A stretch of 40,068 bases of DNA from an uncultured bacterium (GCA_949291375.1 CASEVI010000002.1:1-40068), one strand, 5' to 3'. Positions 17,250-25,731 are shown, numbered from the stretch's first letter. The notes: generated from the letters alone by a model not told the origin. Translations and numbers: made by a program.

Positions 17250-18152
17250 TTATTTAAAATATTTATCATATTTTTCATTTAAATTTTTAAAATATTTTTT
17301 AAAGAACCTATAAAATCCTTTTTGGTGATTCTTTAAAAAATCACCTATAATCTTATTATCACTAATAATTTTCTCATAATTATATGCTCCATTAACTTTC
17401 CATTTTTCTAACATTCCAATATTAATTGCATCTTTCGGACAAAAAAATGAACATCTCATACACATAATACATTTATTATTAAATTTATATTTATCATTAA
17501 CCTTAACAATATTATTTGTCGGACAATCATTCATACATTTATTACAGTGAATACACTTTGAATAATCAATTTTATAAAAATATGAATTAACTGGTCCACC
17601 TAATCTTTGAATTTTAAAAATTAAAGCATTTAAATAAATAAAAGGATTAGATTTTATTTTTGATACTTTACTATTTTTTAAATCATAAATAAAAATATCT
17701 AATAATTTCAAAGTTGAATTATATAATTCTTTAACAAATTCATCACTATAACGAAAATGAATGTTATACGGGAATAAAAAATGATATTCACCATTTAATT
17801 TAATTTCATTTTTCCTTAATTTTCTTTTAATAAATGCTGAAGATGAATTATTTAAAGATAAAGGTTCTCCGCTTTGTTTTAAAATATAATACTTTTTATT
17901 TTTGATAAATTTTAATTTTTTTAAATATTTATCAAAAATAATTGGTGAATTAAAGGCGTAAATAGGATAAGAAAATATAATTAAATCATATGAAGATAAA
18001 TCAATAACTTCTTTTTTATAATCAATTGAACATATATTCGTTAAATAAAGATTTTCTCTTTCTAATCTTTCTTTAATTAAAGAGGCTAAAAAAGAAGTAT
18101 TTCCAGTCCCACTAAAATATATAATTACCGCTTTATTTATTTTATTTTCCAT
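17250..18152 (-). CDS. EFR1 family ferrodoxin (flavodoxin-like plus two 4Fe-4S clusters)
   Basis: A 300-residue redox protein. Residues ~8-160 have a flavodoxin-like fold, with the FMN phosphate loop in YFSGTGNTSFLA. Residues ~200-245 carry two ferredoxin clusters, CIHCNKCMNDCP and CIMCMRCSFFCP. The combination is the EFR1 type, common in gut Firmicutes; the partner reaction is unknown. It starts 16 nt inside the end of the upstream SDR gene with no Shine-Dalgarno sequence, so it is probably translated by coupling. Asn, Lys and Ile content is very high even for this window. Confidence 0.87.
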   Translation of the reverse strand: MENKINKAVIIYFSGTGNTSFLASLIKERLERENLYLTNICSIDYKKEVIDLSSYDLIIFSYPIYAFNSPIIFDKYLKKLKFIKNKKYYILKQSGEPLSLNNSSSAFIKRKLRKNEIKLNGEYHFLFPYNIHFRYSDEFVKELYNSTLKLLDIFIYDLKNSKVSKIKSNPFIYLNALIFKIQRLGGPVNSYFYKIDYSKCIHCNKCMNDCPTNNIVKVNDKYKFNNKCIMCMRCSFFCPKDAINIGMLEKWKVNGAYNYEKIISDNKIIGDFLKNHQKGFYRFFKKYFKNLNEKYDKYFK

Positions 18153-19063
18153 AAATCAAATAATTCATTAGTTAATAAATAAATTCTATCAATAATTTCT
18201 TTATTCATTAAATCTTTTCTTAATTTATATATTTTAGGATATCCCCAAAATTTAAATAATCCTCTAGGACCAATCCATAGATTATTATTAATCTTAGAAA
18301 TATCAGCCCCTTTTAATAAAGATAAACATGCTTTTGATGGTTTCATAAATATAGTATTCATTAAAAATGGAACAAAATAATAAAACCATTTACCATAAGC
18401 ATTATTCTTTTTATCAAAAAGATTAGTTTTACTTACTCCAGGATGAACAAAAATAATATTTTTATTTTCTTTTACTTTTAAATAAAGTAAATATTCCATT
18501 ATTAATCTTTTACTTAATCCATAGCGTAAAGTCTTATTTTTAATTTTCTTTAAATAATTTATAAAAGATTCTGTATTCTCAAAAACACTTATATTTTTAA
18601 TAGTTTTAATTGAATAAGTAACACTACTTACATCAACAACTTTTATTAATGGAAAGATATTAAATAAATGTGAGATAAAATAAGAAGGGGCTAAATAATT
18701 TACAATAAAAGTTTTTTCAATATCATTAATATATTCTTCCTTTTGATGATAAATACCGCTAACATTTATAAAAACATCGATCTTTTTATATGATTTTAAA
18801 ATATTTAAACAATCATTAAGGCTATTTATATTTAAATAATCGAAAAATATAATAAATATTTTAGTATTATATTTTTCGATTATTTCACTTTTAATTATTT
18901 CAGAAAATTTTATATTCCTGACCAAAAAAATTAATTCATTATTTAAAGATGCTAAATAATTAGCAGTTTCTTTCCCAATTCCTCCGGTAATACCATTAAT
19001 TAAAATGGTTTTATTTTTTAAACCTTTAATATTTTTATTTATCCATTTATCATAACTTTTCAT
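18137..19063 (-). CDS. Short-chain dehydrogenase/reductase
   Basis: A 308-residue NAD(P)-dependent oxidoreductase of the classical SDR type. The glycine motif is INGITGGIGKETANYLA (residues ~22-38), NVSGIY stands for NNAG, and the catalytic pair is YGLSK (YxxxK, about 157-161) preceded by the VSSVTYS serine. HPGVSKTNLF follows. The overall form resembles retinol-dehydrogenase-like SDRs; the substrate is unknown. It overlaps the EFR1-type gene, so the two may pass electrons or act on one substrate. No Shine-Dalgarno sequence; a promoter ends 6 nt before the ATG. Confidence 0.9.
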   Translation of the reverse strand: MKSYDKWINKNIKGLKNKTILINGITGGIGKETANYLASLNNELIFLVRNIKFSEIIKSEIIEKYNTKIFIIFFDYLNINSLNDCLNILKSYKKIDVFINVSGIYHQKEEYINDIEKTFIVNYLAPSYFISHLFNIFPLIKVVDVSSVTYSIKTIKNISVFENTESFINYLKKIKNKTLRYGLSKRLIMEYLLYLKVKENKNIIFVHPGVSKTNLFDKKNNAYGKWFYYFVPFLMNTIFMKPSKACLSLLKGADISKINNNLWIGPRGLFKFWGYPKIYKLRKDLMNKEIIDRIYLLTNELFDLWKIK

Positions 19064-19069
19064 AAAACT

Positions 19070-19098
19070 TTATTAAAATAATATTAATTTTGCTTCAA
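19070..19098 (-). promoter_or_regulatory. Promoter of the SDR-EFR1 pair, predicted leaderless
   Basis: On the minus strand: TTGAAG (19093-19098), 17-bp spacer, TAATAA (19070-19075), then 6 nt to the ATG at 19063. Confidence 0.5.
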
Positions 19099-19117
19099 AA
19101 GTGAATATTATTTTTCT

Positions 19118-19201
19118 TTTTAGCATTCTTGTACTACGTACGGGGTGGTTGAACCTTTTATATAAGAACCCCGTTCTTATATTATATATATGTATATAAT
19201 A
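19118..19201. other. Structured GC-rich element beside tRNA-Ser, function unknown
   Basis: The 19064-19287 gap holds, besides the SDR promoter and the tRNA terminator, a GC-rich patch in very AT-rich DNA. It has GTAC-TAC-GTAC at about 19130, a 10-bp arm repeat with a CCC loop (19160-19182), a 9-bp arm AT repeat (19180-19201), and ACGGGGT (19139) that can pair with ACCCCGT (19168), excluding the CCC-loop hairpin. No open frame and no tRNA fold was found in it. It could be a small RNA or a remnant of a lost element. Confidence 0.4.
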
Positions 19202-19250
19202 AATTATATAAATAAGATAATCCATTATAATTTATTACTAAAAGGTCAAC

Positions 19251-19273
19251 AAAAAAATGCGATATTCATCGCA
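19251..19273 (-). terminator. Terminator of tRNA-Ser(GCU)
   Basis: The stem TGCGAT / ATCGCA with a 4-nt loop is followed by seven T on the minus strand, 15 nt past the tRNA 3' end. Confidence 0.88.
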
Positions 19274-19287
19274 CATTTTTCCTAATA

Positions 19288-19377
19288 TGGCGGAGTAAGA
19301 GAGGATCGAACTCTCGCACCGGTTGCCCGATCTACTTCCTTAGCAGGGAAGCCCCTTCACCACTTGGGTATTACTCC
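19288..19377 (-). tRNA. tRNA-Ser (anticodon GCU)
   Basis: 90 nt on the minus strand with CCA encoded. The 7-bp acceptor stem GGAGTAA / TTACTCC, discriminator G, anticodon stem CTTCC/GGAAG with loop CTGCTAA (anticodon GCT, reads AGC/AGU), a long class II variable arm and the TTCGATC T-loop are all visible. Confidence 0.97.
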
Positions 19378-19398
19378 ACTGTCAATTCAGGCTAAATT

Positions 19399-19404
19399 AT
19401 TATA
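19399..19404 (-). promoter_or_regulatory. -10 box of tRNA-Ser(GCU)
   Basis: A perfect TATAAT on the minus strand, 21 nt before the mature tRNA 5' end. The -35 region is weak (TAGTAA at 17 bp). Confidence 0.5.
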
Positions 19405-19441
19405 TCAAAGGAAATATTAAATTACTACTAGAATTTTTGTT

Positions 19442-19468
19442 TAGAAAAGCCTTAAAACTAAAGCTTTT
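19442..19468 (-). terminator. Terminator overlapping the lipoprotein stop codon
   Basis: A 10-bp stem with one G:T pair (19445-19454 and 19459-19468) and a 4-nt loop. On the minus strand the stem ends in CTTTTCT. It includes the TAG stop. Confidence 0.6.
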
Positions 19469-20291
19469 TTAAACGATTAAACTCATTTTTATAATCGATT
19501 TTTTGATTAATTGTTTGCTCGGTAATTGTTTTTATATTTAATGATTCAATTACTGATTCATTTTTAAATATTGGAACATCAAAACTAATAATATATCCAT
19601 CTTGATCATATTTTAAAATAATTTCATCAATGATTATTGAACTTCTTAAAGATGAAGTTAAAGAAGAGAAAGGAAGATCTAATAAATTTATTTTTTTAAT
19701 CTCAATCGTTAATTCATTATTAGAGTCATTGAATAAATAAGTGATTTCACTAGATTTATTATTAAAAATATCTAAAGTTTGATAATTAAGTCTATTTTCA
19801 TATTCAAAAGTCTGAATAGAAGGATCTAACATTTCTTTAAAGGAGTCTTCATCAATATTAAAAACTTGACTTGTAGCATCAAGATTTTCACCTAACTTTT
19901 GGTAAGAATAAAGTTTATCATCCTTTATATAATTTAAAACTTCAAGCTTACTATTTTGAGTATAATTTAAAGCGCCTTTATAAATGTGTTCTTCATCCGT
20001 CAAAGAATAGACATAATAAGAAGAATATGAAGATAAATCGACTTGCTGAATTGTTTTTATTTTTACTTCTTCTTCAATAGTTAAATCATCATTGGTAAAA
20101 GACTTTGAATTTATTTTGGATTCAATGCGAGAATTAACAACTAACTTTTGTATATTAAAATCATAAGAAGAAATAACATTTTTTACTTCATCATATAAAA
20201 TTGTTTTTTCACTGTTTAAAGATTGATTGCAACTAACAATTGTTAACAAAAAGCTTAAAATAGTTAATTTTATAAAATTATTTATTTTCAT
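19458..20291 (-). CDS. Putative lipoprotein of unknown function
   Basis: A 277-residue protein with a lipoprotein signal peptide: a basic start MKINNFIK, a hydrophobic stretch LTILSFLLTIVS and a cysteine at 21 (TIVSCNQ lipobox). The mature part is polar, with no membrane segment and no cysteine, and is probably beta-rich with many Ser, Asn and Glu. I recognise no domain; it recalls lipoproteins that bind or deliver polymers in the envelope, but this is not evidence. The chosen ATG (20291) has GAGGAAA upstream; a TTG four codons earlier would place that Shine-Dalgarno inside the gene. It overlaps the end of the GT4 gene by 14 bp, so they are cotranscribed. Confidence 0.75.
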   Translation of the reverse strand: MKINNFIKLTILSFLLTIVSCNQSLNSEKTILYDEVKNVISSYDFNIQKLVVNSRIESKINSKSFTNDDLTIEEEVKIKTIQQVDLSSYSSYYVYSLTDEEHIYKGALNYTQNSKLEVLNYIKDDKLYSYQKLGENLDATSQVFNIDEDSFKEMLDPSIQTFEYENRLNYQTLDIFNNKSSEITYLFNDSNNELTIEIKKINLLDLPFSSLTSSLRSSIIIDEIILKYDQDGYIISFDVPIFKNESVIESLNIKTITEQTINQKIDYKNEFNRLKKL

Positions 20292-21294
20292 TTTTTTCCT
20301 CAAAAAGTTTTAAATAAATTGCTTTCATTTTTATACCAATATTTTTTAAATCTCTTTCTTGGGCAGTTTTATATCCTTCTTCAGTAATATTTGAATTATC
20401 AGATGAAATAATTTTAGAAATTAATGATGAAAATTCTTCATTATTTTTGCCCATATAGCAATTTTTATTATTAAAAAGCCACCCTTCATAAACACCAATA
20501 TCTCTTACAAGTAAAGGTGTCCTACTTGCTAAAGCTTCTAATGCAACAATACCTTCTGTTTCTTCATAAGATGGGAAAAACACTAATGAGGCATATTGAT
20601 AGGCACCTTTTATAATGTTCCCGGCAATATATCCAGGCATAATAACATTGCTTGGTCTATTTTTAATACATTTTAAAATAAAAGGCTGAACAAGAATTCT
20701 TGCTAAATGACCAAACCAAATAAATTTTATATCGGGATGTTTTCTAGCTACTTCTATAAAATCTTGAATTCCTTTTCTTCTAAATGGAAGGCCTACTCCA
20801 ATAACAACTTTTTCTCCATCTTTAATTTTAAAATGTTCTTTAAACGATTCAATAGATTCTTCATTATGCCCGTATTCTTTTAAATCAATTCCATTGGATA
20901 AATCGATAACATTTTTGTTATATCCATAGGAAAGAATAAGTTTTTTTGAATAAGGAGTTGGAGTAATGATTAAATCTGCTAAAGTATACATTTTTTTAAG
21001 TTGTGGATAAAAATAGAGTTTCATTACTTTCCATAATCTAAAAGAATTTTTAAAATCTTCTCTTGTTGAATGACCATGAACAATTAAAGGTATGCCTTTT
21101 TTCTTACATTTTTTTGCTAAATAATAAGATTTTGTAAAATAAGTATTAATATGGGCGATATCAAAATTATCTTTAGGATCTAAAGTGTATTCAATACCAT
21201 TTTCTTCACACGCTTTAATCTGATGTTTTAAAGCTCTACCAATTCCACTTTTTTTAATAGTATTTTCATTTTCAAAATATAATAAAACTTTCAT
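20278..21294 (-). CDS. Glycosyltransferase family 4, probably glycolipid-forming
   Basis: A retaining GT-B glycosyltransferase of 338 residues. The N-terminal domain begins MKVLLYFENENTIKKSGIGRALKHQ, with a glycine-rich acceptor loop. The C-terminal donor domain has GVGLPFRRKGIQDFIEVA, a UDP-sugar-contacting region, and the E-x7-E motif in EETEGIVALEALA. In low-GC Gram-positives the close GT4 relatives transfer glucose to diacylglycerol or glucosyl-diacylglycerol; that substrate is inferred from resemblance and is not certain. The start has GAGGGA upstream. It is the first gene of a pair with the lipoprotein, preceded by a 349-bp non-coding region with a possible promoter at 21411-21438. Confidence 0.85.
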   Translation of the reverse strand: MKVLLYFENENTIKKSGIGRALKHQIKACEENGIEYTLDPKDNFDIAHINTYFTKSYYLAKKCKKKGIPLIVHGHSTREDFKNSFRLWKVMKLYFYPQLKKMYTLADLIITPTPYSKKLILSYGYNKNVIDLSNGIDLKEYGHNEESIESFKEHFKIKDGEKVVIGVGLPFRRKGIQDFIEVARKHPDIKFIWFGHLARILVQPFILKCIKNRPSNVIMPGYIAGNIIKGAYQYASLVFFPSYEETEGIVALEALASRTPLLVRDIGVYEGWLFNNKNCYMGKNNEEFSSLISKIISSDNSNITEEGYKTAQERDLKNIGIKMKAIYLKLFEEKNENK

Positions 21295-21410
21295 ATTTAA
21301 AATCCCTCATTTAGTTACTATTCGTATTCTTAATTTATAATATCATTTCTAATACTTATTATCTAAATAATCGATATTTCAACTTCTTAATCTATATTGT
21401 CTTTATTTTA

Positions 21411-21438
21411 ATTTTACTTATCTTATTTTTTCTTTCAA
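21411..21438 (-). promoter_or_regulatory. Possible promoter of the GT4-lipoprotein pair
   Basis: On the minus strand: TTGAAA (21433-21438), 16-bp spacer, TAAAAT (21411-21416). It predicts a leader of about 110 nt. The -35 lies in one of three copies of TCTTTCAAAA. Confidence 0.4.
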
Positions 21439-21580
21439 AAAATATTGTAATTAATTCTTATCTTTTATCATCTTTCAAAACGAATTATTAATTCGACTAG
21501 GATAATATTAAACGATTGTAACTGTTTAAAACGATATTGAGATGAATTTATTGTAAAAATATTATAAATATCTTTCAAAA
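21431..21580. repeat. Three direct copies of TCTTTCAAAA in a 349-bp intergenic region
   Basis: Exact 10-mers at 21431, 21471 and 21571; ATTGTAA also occurs three times nearby (about 21445, 21516 and 21561). A 15-bp palindrome (CGAATT-ATT-AATTCG) is at 21481-21495. The rest of 21295-21643 is AT-rich and I see no gene in it. The copies could be protein-binding sites or repeated -35-like TTGAAA elements. Confidence 0.45.
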
Positions 21581-21643
21581 ATAATGACCTTATAAGTAAA
21601 AAAGATAAATATTGATTTTTAAAAACTACTAAATCGCATGCTA

Positions 21644-23170
21644 CTATTCATATTCAATTGTTGATGGTGGTTTTGAAGTTACATCATATAATATACGATT
21701 AATTCCTTGGACTTCGTTAACGATTCTATTTGCAATTTTTCCTAAAACTTCATAATTCATTTTATAAAAATCTGCAGTCATCCCATCAATTGAAGTAACG
21801 CAACGAATTGCTAATGCATAAGAATAAGTTCTATTATCACCCATAACTCCTACACTTTTAAGATTAGTTAAAACGCAAAAATATTGCCAAATATCATTTG
21901 TTAAATGATTATTTTTAACTTCGCTTCTTAAAATAAAATCTGCATCTCTTAATATATCTAATTTTTCTTTTGTTATTTCGCCGATTACTCGAATCCCTAA
22001 TCCTGGACCTGGAAATGGCTGACGATATAAAAATTCTTCATCTAATCCTAAAATTTTCCCAACTTCTCTTACTTGATCTTTATATAAGGTTTTTAAAGGT
22101 TCAATAAGCTTAAAATTTAATTCTTTTGGCAAACCACCAACATTATGATGAGATTTTATAACTTTTGAAATTCCTCCCTTCCCGGATTCAACAATATCAG
22201 TATATAAAGTTCCTTGAGCTAAAAATTTAACATCATTATATTCTTCGCTAACTTTTTTAAAACAATCAATAAAAGTTTTTCCAATTATTTTTCGTTTTGT
22301 TTCTGGGTCAGTTACGCCACTTAGTCTTTCTAAAAATAATTCGCCAAAATCTTTGATAACGACATTTAAATGTAATTTTTTTACAAATCTTTCTTCTAAC
22401 TCCTCTTTTTCATATTTCCTATTTAAACCATGATCAATAAAAACAGGAATTAAATTGTTTCCAATAGCTTTATGGAGTAAAAGTGCGCAAACCGCACTAT
22501 CAACTCCACCACTAAGCCCTAAAATAACTTTTTTATCTTTTACTTCTTCTTTTATTTCTTTAATTTTTGTTTCAACAAAGTTATCCATGATAAAGTCTTT
22601 TTTTGCGCCACAAATATCAATGAAATTTAAAAAAATTTCTTTTGAATAATCAGTGTTATTTACTTCTGGGTGAAATAATAATCCAAATAAAGAATCTTTA
22701 TAAGAAAAACCAACTACTTCATTATTTTCGTTTGTAGCAATAATTTTAACATCACTATTATTTTCAAATGAAACACTATCAGAATGTGACATCCAAGTAT
22801 TAAAAGAAGATGGTAAATTTTTAAAAATTGGGGAATTATTATTTACTTTTGTTAAACTTCTACCATATTCGCTATTTTTAGCTTTATTAATTTTTCCATT
22901 TAAAAAATATGAAAGAAGTTCCATACCATAACAAATTCCTAAAATTGGTATATTTAATTTTAAAAGATCCTTATTAAAATCAAGAGAAGATGATGAAACG
23001 GAGTCAAATCCTCCACTTAAGATAATGCCTTTTAAATCATTAATTTTTAAAGCGTCTTCAAAAGAAAATGTAGAAGGATATAGATAAGATTCAACATTTA
23101 AATCTCTCAATCTTCTAACTATAAGTTCGTTATATTGGCTTCCATAATCTATCACAATAATTTTGTCCAT
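21644..23170 (-). CDS. guaA: GMP synthase (glutamine-hydrolysing)
   Basis: Makes GMP from XMP, ATP and glutamine. The 508 residues are full length. The N-terminal class I glutamine amidotransferase has nucleophile C80 in LGICYGMEL and the His-Glu pair in LFHPEVN (about 168-170). The ATP pyrophosphatase domain has the PP-loop LSGGVDSAV (about 219-227). The C-terminal dimerisation domain contains RQPFPGPGLGIRV and ends with the KPPSTIEYE signature. GGAGG precedes the ATG. It is 27 nt downstream of the PfkB-family kinase gene, so the two probably share a transcript. No purine riboswitch was seen in the short gap. The stop is TAG. Confidence 0.98.
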   Translation of the reverse strand: MDKIIVIDYGSQYNELIVRRLRDLNVESYLYPSTFSFEDALKINDLKGIILSGGFDSVSSSSLDFNKDLLKLNIPILGICYGMELLSYFLNGKINKAKNSEYGRSLTKVNNNSPIFKNLPSSFNTWMSHSDSVSFENNSDVKIIATNENNEVVGFSYKDSLFGLLFHPEVNNTDYSKEIFLNFIDICGAKKDFIMDNFVETKIKEIKEEVKDKKVILGLSGGVDSAVCALLLHKAIGNNLIPVFIDHGLNRKYEKEELEERFVKKLHLNVVIKDFGELFLERLSGVTDPETKRKIIGKTFIDCFKKVSEEYNDVKFLAQGTLYTDIVESGKGGISKVIKSHHNVGGLPKELNFKLIEPLKTLYKDQVREVGKILGLDEEFLYRQPFPGPGLGIRVIGEITKEKLDILRDADFILRSEVKNNHLTNDIWQYFCVLTNLKSVGVMGDNRTYSYALAIRCVTSIDGMTADFYKMNYEVLGKIANRIVNEVQGINRILYDVTSKPPSTIEYE

Positions 23171-23197
23171 ATAATTAACAATCCTCCATTTTAAAAA

Positions 23198-24082
23198 TTA
23201 TTTAATTAAATTTTTAATCTCTAAAGAAACAGCACTATTGCTTAAAAGTGTTAGGTAGGCCATTTTTGTTCCTAATAAAATACCTTCATCTAAAGTCTTA
23301 TCATTAATTAAAGCGTGAAGAACGCCACTAAATAACGCATCGCCACAACCGGTTGTATTTTTAATATTTTTAATAACATTTACTTCTTTAGATTTTTTAA
23401 TTCCATTATCTAAATATAAAATATCATTGCTACCTTGAGAAATGACTAAATTTTGAACACCCTTATTTAAAAACTTTTCTAAAATATCTAAATCATTATT
23501 ATCTTCTTCATTTAACAAAGTTTTTGCTTCATAATTATTGCATTTCAATAAATAAATCTTGTTTAAATATGGTAAAAATTTTTTAGCCTTTAAATTCGAA
23601 ACAGCTTCAGCAATTATTCTTTTATTATTAAATCTATTAAAAATATATTCGATACAATCTTCTTTTAAATTTCCATCAATAACTAAAAAATCTGCCGATG
23701 ATAAAATTGACTCATTTTCTTTTAAGAAAGATAAATTCAAAGATTCAAAAATTTCATTATCAGTTAAACCGCAAATCATATCATTATCATTATCGTTTAA
23801 ACATAAATATATAGCACTATTTTTATCAGTTTTTGGAGAAATAACTCTAATATTATTATTTTCTAATTCTTCTTTATTTTTTATTCCATATAAATCATTA
23901 CCAATTGGTGTTAAAAAAATACACTTATCATTTAATAACCCTAAAGAATATGCAACGTTTCTCATCACTCCTCCAAAAGAAATTTTTATATTACCAGCAT
24001 TTTTATTTTTTAAGATAAAACGATCTTTTGAAGTTGCGATATAATCTACAGTACTAGCGCCAATTAAACATACATTTTTCAT
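23198..24082 (-). CDS. PfkB-family carbohydrate or nucleoside kinase
   Basis: A ribokinase-fold sugar kinase of 294 residues. The N-terminal signature FGGVMRNVAYSLGLL (about 36-50) most resembles the GGV-RN-A pattern of pseudouridine kinases. The C-terminal signature NTTGCGDALFSGVLHAL holds the anion hole and catalytic aspartate (about 245-261). Pseudouridine or another nucleoside is the most likely substrate, which would fit the guaA neighbour, but no pseudouridine-5'-phosphate glycosidase gene is nearby. No Shine-Dalgarno sequence; a TATAAA ends 5 nt before the ATG. It shares an 83-bp divergent promoter region with the MFS gene. Confidence 0.85.
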   Translation of the reverse strand: MKNVCLIGASTVDYIATSKDRFILKNKNAGNIKISFGGVMRNVAYSLGLLNDKCIFLTPIGNDLYGIKNKEELENNNIRVISPKTDKNSAIYLCLNDNDNDMICGLTDNEIFESLNLSFLKENESILSSADFLVIDGNLKEDCIEYIFNRFNNKRIIAEAVSNLKAKKFLPYLNKIYLLKCNNYEAKTLLNEEDNNDLDILEKFLNKGVQNLVISQGSNDILYLDNGIKKSKEVNVIKNIKNTTGCGDALFSGVLHALINDKTLDEGILLGTKMAYLTLLSNSAVSLEIKNLIK

Positions 24083-24087
24083 AAATT

Positions 24088-24093
24088 TTTATA
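24088..24093 (-). promoter_or_regulatory. -10-like box of the PfkB-family gene
   Basis: TATAAA on the minus strand ends 5 nt before the ATG at 24082. A second candidate, TATAAT, lies further upstream and would give a short leader, also without a Shine-Dalgarno sequence. Confidence 0.4.
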
Positions 24094-24152
24094 ACGAAAA
24101 AATTATATGAAAAAATATATAACAATTCTATATAAATTAACTTCATATGCGT

Positions 24153-24158
24153 TATAAT
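24153..24158 (+). promoter_or_regulatory. -10 box of the MFS gene, predicted leaderless
   Basis: A perfect TATAAT ends 7 nt before the ATG at 24166. There is no Shine-Dalgarno sequence and the -35 is weak. Confidence 0.5.
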
Positions 24159-24165
24159 TTTAAAG

Positions 24166-25704
24166 ATGGAAAAATTTATGTTATTTAGAACATTTAATGG
24201 CGATTTAGCTCCCAAATCAACTAGATTCGCTTATTCTTTTGTTTCTACTTTTAGAGACGCACTATTGCAATTTGTTTCTTTATTTTTACTTTTATATGTT
24301 CAATTTGCTTCTCCTTTAGGAAAAGAAAATGTAACAACATATGAGACAATGTATTTAATAATCACCATAGGAATTGCATTAATCAAAGTAATTTCTGGTT
24401 TACTTGCTCCATTTACTTCTTTTTTAATCGAAAAATCTAATTTTAAAATTGGAAAATATCGCCCTTTTATTCTCTTTGGAGCAATTATTACATCAGTTTT
24501 TTATTTTCTAATGTTCTTCACTCCAGGCGATGGTTATTTATATGTTGCCTTATTTTTACTTTTTGTTTTATTCCAAGAAATTACTTATCAATTAAATGAC
24601 GTTGCTTTTTGGGGTTATTTGCCTTCATTAGCTAGAGACGAAGTAAAAAGAGCAAAAGTATTGTCTCTAATGAATTTTTTCATTGCTATTGGTACTTATA
24701 CAGTGTGTGCAATTTCTCCACTTTTAACAACAGGAGATGCTAAAAATAATTTAACAATCGTCGCAATATTTGTTGGTGTTTTATATCTTATTTCACAAAT
24801 CGTTTTTTCTCTTTTCTTCATGAAAGAAAAAGAAGGCAGCATTGATGTAAAATCCGATTTTAAATTAAAAGATAGTTATATCCCACTTTTTAAAGATAAG
24901 CAAATATTACTTGTAATGGTTGCTTTCCTTTTACAATTTGCCGCCCAATTTTCTATTATAGGAAATAGTGCTAATTATTTTTATTATAACTATGGATATG
25001 GTTCTTTTTCTTCAACTCCACTAGAAGGGGCTTTACTTAGTGGTGGAGTAATGTCTTTTATTTTTTCACTTGTTTATGGAGTTGGTTTTACATTAGCAAT
25101 GGTTTTGTACCCATTTATCGCTAAAAAGATTAATAAAAAGGGGATGCTAATTATTTCTTCAATCGTTTTAATCATTGGTTATTTGTATATGTTCTTCTTT
25201 GGATTAAATAAAGGATTTGAAATCTCTTTATTTATTGTTGGACTTTTTACCTTTTTCTTCCAAGGAATTGTTTATATTATTTTTACAATGAATTGCACTA
25301 ATATTGTCGAATATCATGAATATTATTATAAAAAGAGAATCGCATCTAGTGTTGCTTCATTTAAATTTTTATCAGTAAAATTTGCTAATGGTATTCAAAC
25401 AATTCTTCTTTATATTTTTCTTCTTTTTTCATCTTTATTTGGTTTAAATAATTCTATTTCAAATACAGAGGCTTTATATAACACTCATCAAATTGATGAA
25501 GCTACAAAAAATCAAATGATTTTGGAAAATATATTATCTACACCGAATTTATCAACTTCTTTAATAATTTATCGTAGTGGATTTATTTTAATTCCGTTAC
25601 TTTTTCTAATTACTAGTATTGTATTGACTTTAAAATTTGTAAAAATTTTAGATGAAAAAACATACGAAAATATAAAAAATGAACTTGAAAAAAACCCTTA
25701 TTAA
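24166..25704 (+). CDS. MFS transporter resembling GPH sugar:cation symporters
   Basis: A 512-residue integral membrane protein with about 12 hydrophobic segments. KIGKYRPFILFGAI after the second or third helix is the basic loop typical of the GPH (LacS/MelB/GusB) family. NDVAFWGYLPSLARDEVKRAKVLSLMNFF continues the family pattern, and a long cytoplasmic loop lies near the middle. The likely role is import of a sugar or glycoside with a cation; the substrate is not predictable. A second ATG three codons in (24178) is possible, but the first matches the promoter spacing. It diverges from the PfkB-family kinase gene, a layout compatible with uptake and phosphorylation of one compound. Confidence 0.82.
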   Translation: MEKFMLFRTFNGDLAPKSTRFAYSFVSTFRDALLQFVSLFLLLYVQFASPLGKENVTTYETMYLIITIGIALIKVISGLLAPFTSFLIEKSNFKIGKYRPFILFGAIITSVFYFLMFFTPGDGYLYVALFLLFVLFQEITYQLNDVAFWGYLPSLARDEVKRAKVLSLMNFFIAIGTYTVCAISPLLTTGDAKNNLTIVAIFVGVLYLISQIVFSLFFMKEKEGSIDVKSDFKLKDSYIPLFKDKQILLVMVAFLLQFAAQFSIIGNSANYFYYNYGYGSFSSTPLEGALLSGGVMSFIFSLVYGVGFTLAMVLYPFIAKKINKKGMLIISSIVLIIGYLYMFFFGLNKGFEISLFIVGLFTFFFQGIVYIIFTMNCTNIVEYHEYYYKKRIASSVASFKFLSVKFANGIQTILLYIFLLFSSLFGLNNSISNTEALYNTHQIDEATKNQMILENILSTPNLSTSLIIYRSGFILIPLLFLITSIVLTLKFVKILDEKTYENIKNELEKNPY

Positions 25705-25725
25705 TATCAATAATCAAGGCTTTTT
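25690..25725. terminator. Terminator between the MFS gene and proS
   Basis: An A-rich arm with CCCTTATTA pairs with TAATCAAGG, with one mismatch and one bulge, and is followed by CTTTTT. It overlaps the end of the MFS gene and probably serves both converging genes. Confidence 0.65.
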
Positions 25726-25731
25726 ATTAAA

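Noticed and set aside
21571-21580. TCTTTCAAAA copies as a CRISPR array
   Set aside because: Three 10-bp copies with spacings of 40 and 100 bp, no regular spacers and no cas genes.
23171-23197. Purine riboswitch before guaA
   Set aside because: The gap to the upstream gene is 27 nt, too short, and the upstream promoter region shows no aptamer-like sequence.
23559-24044. A 161-codon open frame on the plus strand, antisense to the PfkB-family kinase gene
   Set aside because: No ribosome-binding site or promoter; the translated sequence is low-complexity Ser/Phe/Leu/Lys as expected for the antisense of an AT-rich gene, while the minus-strand gene has clear kinase motifs.
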